DNA of 64,000 bases from Rhipicephalus microplus (lineage: Eukaryota > Arthropoda > Arachnida > Ixodida > Ixodidae), in NCBI RefSeq assembly GCF_043290135.1, contig NC_134710.1:137166155-137230154 (forward strand), given 5' to 3'. This document shows, one piece after another, positions 37,301 through 49,300 of the stretch. Position numbers and translations under genes: made by a program. Below the pieces are notes generated by a model. That model was not told where the DNA came from, did not search any database, and saw nothing but the letters and a program-made list of their open reading frames with translations. Position 1 is the stretch's first letter. Each line of letters starts with the position of its first letter.

Positions 37301-40300
37301 CAGAAATAAAGTTTCATCGCAGAATGAAGCAAGTTTTCATAAACATCTTGTAAAAAAAACAAAAAAAAAAACACCTCTGCAGTTCCAATGTTCCTCTCCC
37401 CTGAGTTGAGTGTAATGTAGTTTACCTGGTTCAACTCAAAGAAAAAACAATAGCAAAACATTGCGAAGAAAAAACATGAGCGCGCTATACACATTTTTCC
37501 TAAAGAAACGAAATGCGTCAGTTGTCCACAAATTCATCCTAATAAAGTTCTCGAAAAGTGTTTGCACTGAATATGCATGTTATATGCCAACTTCAAGGCA
37601 GTTCTTCGAGGAAAATGTGATTTTGAGTATTTCTTTTTTTCGCCATGCACTGCAAAATGTAATGGTCATGACTATTTGCACTCAGTGCTTACATTTCTAC
37701 CGAATACAAAACATGTTGAAGATCAAAAGTGATCCAGCCATGCATATTATGTTTCGCTTACCAGTTTTGTGGCGCTCTCGCTTCTCTCGTGCAGCTTCCT
37801 CTTTCCATTTTTGTTTCAGGTTATTCCAGCATTTCTTGAGCTGCACGTGGTCGCGCCGGGTGATTCCGTGGTTGGAATTGAAGCGCTTGGCAATCTCTTT
37901 CCATGTTTCATTTTTTTTCGCTATCGACGCAACATCAGTCTTTTTGCACTCGATGATGTGCTTGAACTCTCCCACGAGAGCTATAAGCACAGTCTTCTCG
38001 TCTTCGGTGAAGCGCGGTGCCGCTACACATATATTTATACAAAAAAAGCAACGCAGTGTACAAAAAAACGCAATTACAAAGCCCCTGTGGGTGTGCTGAC
38101 CCGAAAAAAAAAAGCTAAATCAAATCGGAGATGCTAAAAGTTAAACTACATTTATTAAAAAGATAAAAAGTGCGGATGAGGATCGCGGTTTTCTACGGTC
38201 CTTTTTTTTCTAAGAGGAAGGGTCATAATAGTAATATTTAAGTACTTTTCATTTGGTATGTGCATTTTCATTAGAAGGCATTACAGCAGAGATCATATGC
38301 ATTATGAATCGAGGGTTTTACGTCCCGAAGCCATGATGTTACTATGAGGAACGCCGTATGAGAAAGTCCCAGAAATTTCGACCACCTGGTGTTATTTATC
38401 GTGCACAGATATGGGCCAGTATAAGGCCATTATATTTCGCCTCCACCAAAATGAGACCAAATTTGTTTTCTATGTTAGTGAGGTGCAGGGGGGGGGGGGG
38501 GGGGGGCACGATCGCGGTCAGCCTCAGGATGCCTGCTGGAAGCTTTGTCAAGAACAATGAAAAAGGCACAGGCCTGCGAGGTGAACGAAGAATTCATTTG
38601 CCCTTTCGCAATGCATAGCTACGAGGAAATCGGGAGAAAAGCTTCGTGTTTCTACCCAAAAACTCGTTCTGGTCAGGGGAGAAACCACGAGGAAGAGCAG
38701 CTTTTTTTTGTGAAGTTTTTGTAGCTTTGTGCTGCAGATGGATGTCTGGCGTTTTTTGCAACCCCACACGGCTGCACGAAACGAGAAACAAAATTCCTAG
38801 AATGCATGCTAGGAAATGACTTTTGGGGAAAGCAAGGCCCACCGCGTCACTTTTCTGAGCGACATCGTCGAGTCAAGGAGGAAAAACTACTCACTCCGAG
38901 ATGTCGCAGCAAAGTATACTATCGTCCCAAGAGACACCTGCACGCAAAGCGGCACCGCGCTTCACCGAAGACGAGAAGACTGTGCTTATCGCTCTCGTGG
39001 GAGAGTTCAAGCACATCATCGAGTGCAAAAAGACTGATGTTGCGTCGATAGCGAAAAAAAATGAAACATGGAAAGAGATTGCCAAGCGCTTCAATTCCAA
39101 CCACGGAATCACCCGGCGCGACCACGTGCAGCTCAAGAAATGCTGGAATAACCTGAAACAAAAATGGAAAGAGGAAGCTGCAAGAGAGAAGCGAGAGCGC
39201 CACAAAACAGGTAAACGAAACATAATATGCATGGCTGGATCACTTTTGATGTTCAACATGTTTTGTATTCGGTAGAAATGTAAGCACTGAGTGCAAATAG
39301 TCATGACCATTACATTTTGCAGTGCATGGCGAAAAAAAGAAATACTCAAAATCACATTTTCCTCGAAGAACTGCCTTGAAGTTGGCATATAACATGCATA
39401 TTCAGTGCAAACACTTTTCGAGAACTTTATCAGGATGAATTTGTGGACAACTGACGCATTTTGTTTCTTTAGGAAAAATGCGTATAGCGCGCTCATGTTT
39501 GTTCTTTGCAATGTTTTGCTATTGTTTTTTCTTTGAGTTGAACCAGGTAAACTACATTACACTCAACTCAGGGGAGAGGAACATTGGAACCGCAGTTTTT
39601 TTTACAAGATGTTTATGAAAACTTGCTTCATTCTGCCATGAAACTTTATTTCTGATTAGGAGGGGGATCTGCACCTTCGGCCATGGCTCCTGTCTACGAA
39701 TTGGTTGGATCCATAGCTTCCCACATGGCGACAAGGGTGGAAAACGCCTTTGATTCGGATGCCACAGGGTACCAGCCCCCCGTCGCAAGTCTGCCTGTGG
39801 TGAGGCTGCTGCAGCCTATGACTGATAGTCGAAATGAAGCGGACTTTGATTGCCAAGGTATGGTGTGTTGCATTTTAAAGCGTAATGATGGTCTAAAAAA
39901 TTTAACGATTTGTATTTCCCAGAAATGCCTCTTCTTTACATGTTGTGGTGTACAGGTGTTTGCGTTATAGACAATGCTCCACTAGTACCATTATGCCATC
40001 TTTTCTTTATTGCAGACGATCTGTGGCAAGGTGCCAACCCTGTAGAGCCGTCACAGCTGCCAACAGGCACAGATGCCGACGAGGACAGCAGGTGCACTTG
40101 TATAGCACAGCCTTATGCAGAAGCAAACATTTCTGTGGAAGGTTGTGCAAACAGCCACCAAGCCACCACAGCTGCTGAAAGCAGCACTCCTGCAGCAACT
40201 GTTGCTGCTGAAACATACAGGACACCCAGGGGCCGGATGGCTGTTTTGGAAAAAACACTGGCCGCAGAAAATGCGTTTCGTGCAGAACTACAGAAAGAAG

Positions 40301-43300
40301 AGCACGCAATGAGTATCCGGCTTATGCAAAAGGACCACGATTGCAAGATGCGGGAACGGGAAGACAGAAAAAATTTCGAAAATCAAGTGCGAGATCTCGA
40401 GCTTTCAAAGCTCAAAAATGACCTTGAAAAGCAAGAACTTGAAATCGACATACTGAAGATAGAAAAAGAATTAAAGAAAGAACAGCTCCGCAGGCTGCAA
40501 TGCAACGTGCCTCATTTATGAATAAATGATGGGATAGCTCATAAAATGATGAAAGCATGTCAGTGTATATTTATTTTCATGCATGGTTGATAAACATATT
40601 AGCGTGCACAGCAGCCATAAAAAAAGTTTGTATGGCCGAGTGTCGAAATTTATGCAGTTTTTGACTATGTGAAGCTCTTGCGTATGAGCAGGTCCCGTGC
40701 TTGATTTCCTGAACGGCTGTCGGTGAGGCGATCAACAGGTGGCAGGTGCACTGTTCTGGTTGCCACTGTACTGATAGGGGAAGGCTGCGGAACCCTTTGA
40801 GCGGGTGGCTCTAGTTCCCTTAATAAGCAGGCCAAGTTGTGGAGTGCAGCACAAGCTGTGATTATGTGCACGATGTTTTTGGCCTTGTGCTGCATTCCCA
40901 TGTCCAGGCAAGGGAAACGCCTCTTCCACACGCCGAACGCCCTCTCAACGACGTTCCGAGTCTTTATTTGGGCTTTTTGGTACCTGGGCGAATGAAGGAA
41001 TATTGGGCATCACTCCACAAGCGACTAGATTCAATGTCACACCACAAAAACGTGCTCCGACTCTTTGTCACCATGCACTGACACGTGAACTAACCTTCCC
41101 TTGGGTGTGTCCGTGGGGCAGAGCCGGGCCAGCCGGCAACAATGTCGAAAAACTGGAGTCCTGGTCCAGCCACAGCCTGCAGCAGCATACAAATAATCAT
41201 AAACAGGACATTGTACAGTGCCTTTCACTTTGTGGGTTCGGTATAAAGTACATGCACAGCAGAAATGAATGTTGTGGCACAGAGTCATGGTCGGTCAGGG
41301 TGTATTTTGATGACAACATACAAACAGTACTGTTCCTTCGAAAATATTCACGAAGCCTGCCTTCCAGAGCAAAAACTCGAGTTCAGCAAAACACAGCAGG
41401 AAGGCGCGAGTGCCGGGCCCCTCGAATAACTGCTGCATTATTTTTTCGCTTTACTTATTTCGCTAATGCATGGAAACATTGGCTAAACACAAGGACGTTG
41501 TTTACTGTATGGAAAAAAAAGTTTACGACCCGAGTAGTCATTAAAAAAAAAAAAAACAAACGAACTAAACTGTTCAGAGACTTCGAAATTCTATTGCTTA
41601 CCTGCACATTGAAGGAGAAATAGCCTTTGCGGTTGCGAAACACTTCGGCATTTTCACCGCCGGGGCTTTTAATCCGCACGTGCGTGCAGTCTATGCATCC
41701 CGTCACTCCAGGGAATTCGGCCACTTCATAGAAGTCCCGCATAACTTGTTGAAATTCCGCCGGCTGAGGAAAGCGCGCCAGTATGGAATACAAGTGCTTT
41801 GCTATCAGCATGGTCACTTTTCCGACTGTGCGGCACACTGTAGACTGCGGAATGCGGACGAGGTCCCCGGTCACTGTTTGAAACGTCCCAGCGCCGTAAA
41901 ATCTCAGCGCCATCAACAGCTACAGCATAGGTGGCACAGGCTGACCTCGATTGTCCCCGCTTTCTTGGAGCGGCAGCATAGACAGCAGCTGCCGCACGGC
42001 GTGCTTCGTGAACCGGTAGCGAGCGTGGAATTGTTCCTCGTCATAGAGCTCCATAGGATTTCCTCGGTCACAAAGGGCGGGCCGTGGAATCTTCGGCAGG
42101 TAATGGGTCTTCGAAAACACAACATCCATGGCGTGGCACGCGAACTCTAAAGTGGCCACTCTCTGCGCGACGTCCATTCGGGAGGCGGCCATGTTGGAAT
42201 AACGCATGAAGTCGCTTTCAAGCTAGCCCCGCAGCTGACTTGAAACTTGTCCTGACTTCGACCGAGCCAAGTCGCCTTCAAGTCGTCCGCAAGTTCGAGA
42301 ACGATTTATGGTGACCAGCAAGACTGTCTTGAGTCAAGAACGAGTCAAGTACGAGTCAAGTAACATCTCTGCATTCGGGGGTTAGATTTGAGTATATACA
42401 GTACTAAACAGAAAACTTAACACATGCAGTGTATGCATGCGACATTGCTGACGTCCAACTCACTACACGGGCCCATGGGCCAGACCTACGGAGTCATTCC
42501 CCAAGACCCTGCTGAGAGCCGTTCATCCACATAGATCATCATCATCATCATCAGCCTGACTACGTCCACTGCAGGACAAAGGCCTCTCCCATGTTCCGCC
42601 AGTTAACCCGGTCCTGTGCTTGCTGCTGCCAATTTATACCTGCCGACTTCTTAATCTCATCTGCCCACCTAACCTTCTGTCTCCCCCTAACTCGCTTGCC
42701 TTCTCTGGGAATCCAGGCAGTTACCCTTAATGACCAGCGGTTATCCTGTCTACGTGCTACCTACTTGCCCGGCCCATGTCCATTTCCTCTTCTTGATTTC
42801 AACTATGATATCATTAACCCCCATTTGTTCCCTGATCCACTCTGCTCTCTTCTTGTCTCTTAAGGTTACACCTACCATTTTTCTTCCCATTGCTTGCTGC
42901 GTCGTCCTCATTTTAAGCTGAATCCTCTTTGTAAGTCTCCAGGTTTCTGCTCCGTAGCTAAGTACCGGCAAGATACAGCTGTTATATACCTTCCTTTTGA
43001 GGGATAGTGGCAATCTACTTGTCATAATTTGAGAGTGCTTGCCGAATGTGCTCCACCCCATTCTTATTCTTCTAGTTACTTCAATCTCGTGGTTCGGCTC
43101 TGCGGTTATTACCTGCACTAAGTAGACATAGTCTTTTACAACTTCAAGAGCACTATTACCTATCTCGAAGCGCTACTCCTTTCCGAGGTTGTTGTACATT
43201 ACTTTCGTTTTCTGCAGATTAATTTTAAGACCCACCTTTCTGCTCTCCTTGTCTTAACTCCGTAATCATGAGTTGCAATTCGTCCCCTGAGTTACTCAGC

Positions 43301-46300
43301 AATGCAATGTCATCGGCGTAGCGCAGGTTACTAAGGTATTCTCCATTAACTCTTATCCCTAACTGTTCCCATTCTAGGCTTCTGAAAACTTCCTGTAAGC
43401 ACGCGGTGAATAGCATTGGAGAGATTGTGTCCCCCTGCCTTACACCCTCCTTGATTGGTATTCTATTGCTTTCTTTATGAAGCACTATGGTAGCAGTTGT
43501 GATCCCCTGTAGATTTCTTCCAGGGTGTTTATATATACTTCATTGACGCCCTGATTCCGCAGTGTCTGCATGACGGCTGATATTTCTACTGAATGAAACG
43601 CCTTCTCGTAATCTATTAAAGCTATGTATAGTGGTTGGTTATACTCTGAACATTTCTCTATTACCTGATTGATAGTATGAATGTGGTCAATTGTTGAGTA
43701 GCCTGTTCGAAATCCTGCTTGTTCCCTTGGTTGATTGAATTCTAATGTTTTCTTTACTCTGTTAGCAATTACCTTTGTAAATAGCTTGTATACTACAGAG
43801 AGCAAGTTGATTGGCCTGTAATTCTTTAAGTCTTTGTCATCTCCTTTCTTATGTATTAAGATGATGTTAGCATTCTTCCAAGACTCTGGTTATTCTTCCC
43901 GTCAGGAGACACCTCGTAAACAGGGTGGCTAGTTTTTCTAACGCAATCTGTCCTGCATCTTTCAGCATATCTGATGTTACCTGATCCTCACCAGCAGCTT
44001 TGCCTCTTTGCATGCTCTCCAAAGCTCTTCTGACTTCTTGTATCATTACTGGTGGGGTGTCATCTGGGTTACTGCTAGTTCTTATGATATTAAGGTCGTG
44101 GTTGTCCCGGCTACTGTACAGATCTCTGTAAAACTGTTCTGCTTTTTTAACTATCCTATCCACATTGGTAGTTATTTTGCCTTCTTTGTCCTTTAGTGCA
44201 TACATCCGATTTTTGCCTATTCCAAGTTTCCTCTTCACTGCTTTGACGCTTCCTCCGTTTTTCAGAGCGTGTTCAATTCTCTCCATGTTATACCTTCTTA
44301 CATCGCATACCTTCCGCCTATTAATCAACTTCGAAAGCTCTGCCAGTTCTATTTTGTCTGTTGTACTTGAGACTTTCATGATTTGACGCTTCCTAATGAG
44401 ATTCTTCGTTTCCTGGGAAAGCTTGCCAGTGTCCTAACTACCCTGCCTCCAACTTCCACTGCACACTCCGTAATGATACTCGTCAGATTATCGTTCATTG
44501 TATCTACGCTAAGGTTGGTTTCCTCACTAAGAACCGAGTACCTGTTCTGAAGCGAGACTCTGAATTCCTGTACTTTCCTTCTCAGTACTGGCTCATTGAT
44601 TGGCTTCTTGCGTATCAGTTTCTGTCGTTCCTTCTTCAAGTCTAGGCGAATTCAAGACCGTACTATTCTATGGTCACTGCATCGTACCTTGCCAACCACT
44701 TCCACATCCTGCACGATGCCTGGGTGTGCACTCATTATAAAGTCTATTTCGTTCTTATTTTTGCCATTAGGGCTCCTTTATGTCCACTTACGGTTTCCTC
44801 GTTTTCAGAAGAAGGTATTCAAAATCCGTAAATTATTGCGTTCTGCGAATTCTACTAGTAGCTCTCCTCTGGGGTTCCTAGTACCGATGCCATATTCTCC
44901 TACTGCCTGGTCTCCAGCCTGCTTCTTCCCTACCTTTGCATTAAAGTCTCCCATCAGTGTAATGTACTGCGTTTTTACCTCACTCATTGCCGATTCCACG
45001 TCTTCATAGAAGCTTTCAACTGAAGCGTCATCATAGCGGGTTGTAGGCACGTGAGCCTGTACCACCTTCATCTTGTATCTCTTATTCAGTTTAATTATGA
45101 TACCTGCCACCCTTTCATTATAGCTATAGTATTCCTCTATGTTGCCAGCTATGTTTCTGTGAATTGGGAGCCCCACTCCCAGTTCTCTTCTGTAAGCCAA
45201 GCCCCGATAGCATAGGACGTGCCCATTCTGTAGCACCGTATATGCCTCATCTGCCCTCCTGACCTCACTGAGGCCTATTATATCCCATTTAACACCCTCT
45301 AGCTCCTCGAATAGTACAGCTAGACTTCCCTCACTAGATAAGGTTCTAGCGTTAAACGTTGCCAGATTCAGGTTCCAATGGTGGCCTGTCCGGATCCAAA
45401 GATTCTTAGCACCCTCTGCTGCGTTGCAGATCTGACCGCCGCCGTGGACAGTTGCTTCGCAGGTGCTGGGGACTAAGGGCAGTGAGTTAATTGACGTGTG
45501 CATGTGGGAGGTAGTGGCTAGATACTGCACCAGGGTGGCCAATCCTTCTCTGGTGAGGGAGTGTGTTACCGGCGGTGGTTACGGGTGAGGCCGCACCCCA
45601 GGCCTCTTAATGCAATTCCATCACAGCGCGGATCTTTTTTTAATTCAGTTGGGAACTGCGCGGCACCGGGATTTGAACCACGGACCTTTTGCATGTGAGG
45701 CGGATGTTCTAACCACTACGCCATCGCCGCAGAATGCCAGCCAAACCCCAAAGAGACTCCCCTGCTGCTTCCTGTGCGCTGGCCTAACCTCTCTTTTGCC
45801 AAGTGGCGCTCATGTCGCCACCGCTGTAGCATACACCGCTGTAGCGCTGTAGCCATAGCAGCACAAGCTGCCTAACTGAAGTGTGAACTATACCCGTGCT
45901 CTGTCTTCCGTGCTAGCTGATTTTCGTTTTTCTCTGAGAATTTTTCGCTGATCGTACATGCTATTGCAGATACGAGCTTCCATGGCCTGAGTGCCACGAG
46001 CTGCACTTGATGGCTTTCATCTTTCATTGTGCCAATCATTCGCTTGGGGCAGAACCCATAGCAGACAAAGCTGTGCACTGCACTCGCTGTCTTTTATCCT
46101 CCCCTGCAACAATCGTTCACTCGTGGTGGAAGCCACAGCAAACTTGTGCTCCAACACTGTGCTGCGCGAATGGTTGACTATGCTTGCTTGCCTTTATCTT
46201 CTATAGTAGTAGTAGTTCATTCATGGGAGGCGCCACAGCTGCACTTGCTATCTTCCTTCCTCCCCTTTTCCAGCCATTCACTCATGGTGGTAGCCACAGC

Positions 46301-49300
46301 AGGCTCAAGCTCCCTCAAGCTGTGCACTACACCCTCTGTCTTTTATTACCTGTGTCTTTGAGACTGTGAGTTGGAAAGGCACTTTTATTCTTTCTTGTGC
46401 CAATCGTTTGCCTTTGGCAGGAGCCATAGTAGACACAAGCTACGCACTTTACTCACTGTCTTTTATCCTCCCCTGCACCAATCGTTCACTCATGCTGCAC
46501 TGCACTCTTTGTCCTTCATTCTCCCTTGCGCCGATCGTTTGCTTGTGGTGACTGCCATGGTCGGCGCGAGCTCCCACTTTGTTTGGCAGGTGCTCACTAT
46601 CTTTTGTCCTCTCCTGTGCCAGATGTTCTCTCCCAGCAGAAGCAACAGCAGACATGAACAGGGTCGTGTGCTTGCTGTCTTTCATCATCTCCTGAGTCAA
46701 TCATTTGCACATGGAGAGAGCCACAGTAAACACGAGTGATTCAGCGCATTTAATGTGTTTAATCTTGCCCAGTGCCAATTGATTCTCACGGCAAAGTCAT
46801 AGCAGACATATGATCTCACGCTCTGGATTCGACGAGCTGTGCGTTGGGCTTGCTCTTTTCCATCCTCCCCTAAGCTAATTCTTCAGATTGTTACATCATA
46901 TCACACTAAACCTGCAATCAGTCACATAAAAGCTGCTCTTTGAAATGCAAAAAGGATAAAGGAGGAAAATCCAGAAATTGGGATGAGGGTAGTTCATTGC
47001 CAAGTGTTCCTGACATTGCTCTTTACCATCTCTAAATCTATTCCTGTAAATTAGGGACAGTCATTTTAGTGCACTAGGTGCCCTTGCTAAGTATTTTTGA
47101 AAGAAAAAAAAAATTTGCGTCTGCTTCAGTCATTTAAATGCTGTAGGAGAGTGGGTGAAGCCTAGGTTATAAAGAAACACTCAAAAATACAATGCACAGA
47201 GCGCCTTGAATGTCTGCTGATTGCATAAACCTTCATTAATGGTCACACTACTCCGGTTCACCGTAGGGAAGAAATATGGCAGTTCTGCACCCAGTTCAGG
47301 TATTCATTTTAAACACTGCAAAATATATAAGCAGAACTGTAACACATGATCGGATAGTCAGTAAAAGTGTCAAAAAGTTATTGAAGCCTATGGCCAAGCA
47401 GTTTCAAACTGGAAAGGGTTAAGACAGTTTACTTACAGGCTGGTGCCTTTGGATGTAGTGAATGCTTAACATAAAAATATTTTTCTTGTTTAAAAAAATT
47501 GCTCCATTTAAACATTCACAAATGCATGTGTCTGAACATTAGGCATTTTACTTAAAAAAAGTAAAATGCCTAATGTTCAGACTCATGCAGATTGATACTA
47601 CGGTCGTCCTTAGGCACCAGTCTGTAAGTCGACTTCGTTATAAAAAGGCATGGCATAAAAAGGCATAATCAGGAGTCTCCCGGATTGTCCGAGAGACTCC
47701 CTATTTCGACGGTTTCTTCCGTTTGTACGGTTGTCATGAAAAAAAAAAACCCTGAAAATCGAAATATCTATGTGGTGATCTGGTCACATTGACATAAATG
47801 CAGGTCAATTTGCTCTGGGCTTTTTGCAGACCTATCACATTTTATTATAAACGAATTTGAGTTGTTGATCTTAACGTACAGTAGAATCTTAGTGATGCGA
47901 AACCGCGGCAGATAGGAATTTGTCAAATTCTCCAGCCACATTCCTCTGTGTCCATTAGGCCAAAGTGTTCGAATGTTCCAAACACTTTTCCTAATTGCAG
48001 CTGTTAATATGAACTTTAGTACCGAAACCATCGAACGAAGGCCGAGAACAGCATGCTTGAAGCTTCAGAATTACTTGATTAATTATGCAACGTTGCGCCG
48101 AAAGAACAACCACAGACAGAAACAAATATAGACACCACGGGCACTCATTTGCAACTGTTTATTCTTTGAGGAAACAGGCCATTATAAACCCACTCTTCGT
48201 CGACACACGTTCAACATGATCAGCCCTCCTCTTTTCTCAGAATTGCGCACACGACAAGCGCACGCACTGCCTTGTGGTTGTCGTTGCCACAACCACTGTG
48301 GACAAAACTGCGATCGTTCTTGACACGATCTGGCGACTACGCAACAGATGGGAAACCGCAGAAGATGCGATCATAGATAGCCTAAAATAACTTAGTTTTG
48401 AAGGCATGTGCACAGCCGCCGCTCTCAAAACCGTGGTCTCGGCGACGCGATAGCAGTGTACGAGCTCTGAGGGCATGCGGCTAACGCAGCGATAATATTT
48501 GTAGTATTAAATTGTAATATTCCTTACGTATGGTTCTGCTTGGCATGTTCCGTAGGCCGAAAGTGATGTAAATGGAAAATCTAAAATGTTTTTCATAAAA
48601 TTCCACTTTACCTGCAACACGTGCTGGTGATGTGGCATGCAGAAACATTTGAAGTTTTTGGTACTGTATACAGTTTGTTGAACAAAATTTTTATTAACCT
48701 TTTCTGTATATTGTATTTCGATACTAAGTATTTTGAAGCATGCAACACTTCTAAACTGCTTTAAATACAGGTTGCAAAAAGCTTTGGCAAAAGGCGGAAG
48801 CTCCGGCCTCCTGTTATACAACCAAGCACAGACATTGGTCCAATGGTGGACATGGTCATTGATGATGGGACTGAAAAGAAACCGGTTTGCTTTGCAGGCG
48901 GAGACATTGGTGCAGGTGAAGTATGCATGCTTTCATTTGCCGGTGTGAAATTTTCTATATACTCTCATATTTGTTTCTGTATGTGATAATGTAGAGCAAA
49001 GATGTACCATAGCAATGGTAGTTTTAGAAAAAAATTTCAGTGTTTTTTTTTATACATTGACATAAAGGGAGTATTGCACATACATAATTTACACACTGTA
49101 CTGAGTTAGCATTACATAAGTCACTGAACATTCCAGAGAAAATCTGCAGAAAAAATGTACATGTAAGTAAACCAAAGGCTGCTAAGTATAGATAATAATG
49201 TTCGGGGTTTTTTATGCCAAAATTACTATACGCTTATGAGGAATGCTGTAGCAGAAGGCAGTAAATTTGTGACTATTCAATTTTGAGGCCTCAATATCTC

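Larger units (their letters stand above)
34360..42381. mobile_element. PIF/Harbinger composite, 8,022 bp palindrome
   Basis: The outer ends are CCCCCGAATGCAGAGATG (left) and its exact inverse (right). The arms 34470-38024 and 38948-42381 are inverted copies that look almost identical by eye, separated by 923 unmatched bases. Each arm carries a transposase gene at the outside reading inward and a Myb/SANT-like gene at the inside reading outward. The left end has an additional 110-bp terminus (34360-34469), so the terminal motif occurs there twice. Near both ends lie repeats of ACTTGACTCG, possible protein-binding sites. The structure is bounded by one TTA duplication. Confidence 0.9.
33067..42401. 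mobile_element. Tigger/pogo-like element, interrupted by Harbinger composite
   Basis: Terminal inverted repeats CTGTATATACTCAAATCTA at 33067-33085 and, inverted, at 42383-42401 are perfect over 19 bp. TA target duplications flank them at 33065-33066 and 42402-42403. The Harbinger composite 34360-42381 sits near the right end, so the original element was about 1.3 kb. It carries only the N-terminal part of a transposase and is a deletion derivative. Confidence 0.88.
29340..48770. other. ZCCHC8 intron of 19.4 kb, a nest of mobile elements
   Basis: It holds a hAT MITE, copy B of the 2.4-kb repeat, the Tigger/Harbinger nest, an RTE LINE, a SINE, a minisatellite, a hairpin and a dispersed repeat. 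No ZCCHC8 exon was recognised. The unlisted stretches 29740-30530 and 46880-47520 show nothing recognisable. Confidence 0.65.

Noticed and set aside
37461..38099. 212-codon ORF on + and its twin on - at 38891-39511
   Set aside because: Both are antisense to the Myb-like gene copies, whose real strand is shown by the SANT-like domain and splice sites.
34470..42381. Palindrome as a pure assembly fold-back artefact
   Set aside because: The arms have private differences (133-bp and 35-bp deletions, a stop, homopolymer lengths), a unique centre and matched TTA/TA duplications outside. An artefact cannot be fully excluded without reads.
45661..45735. Functional tRNA gene
   Set aside because: A and B boxes are present but the cloverleaf stems do not pair well and a SINE body follows.
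46371..46739. 122-codon + strand ORF
   Set aside because: It is made of minisatellite units (repeated SFILPC-type words).
47524..47588. Rho-independent terminator
   Set aside because: The hairpin lacks a suitable context; the DNA is eukaryotic intron, so such a reading has no meaning.
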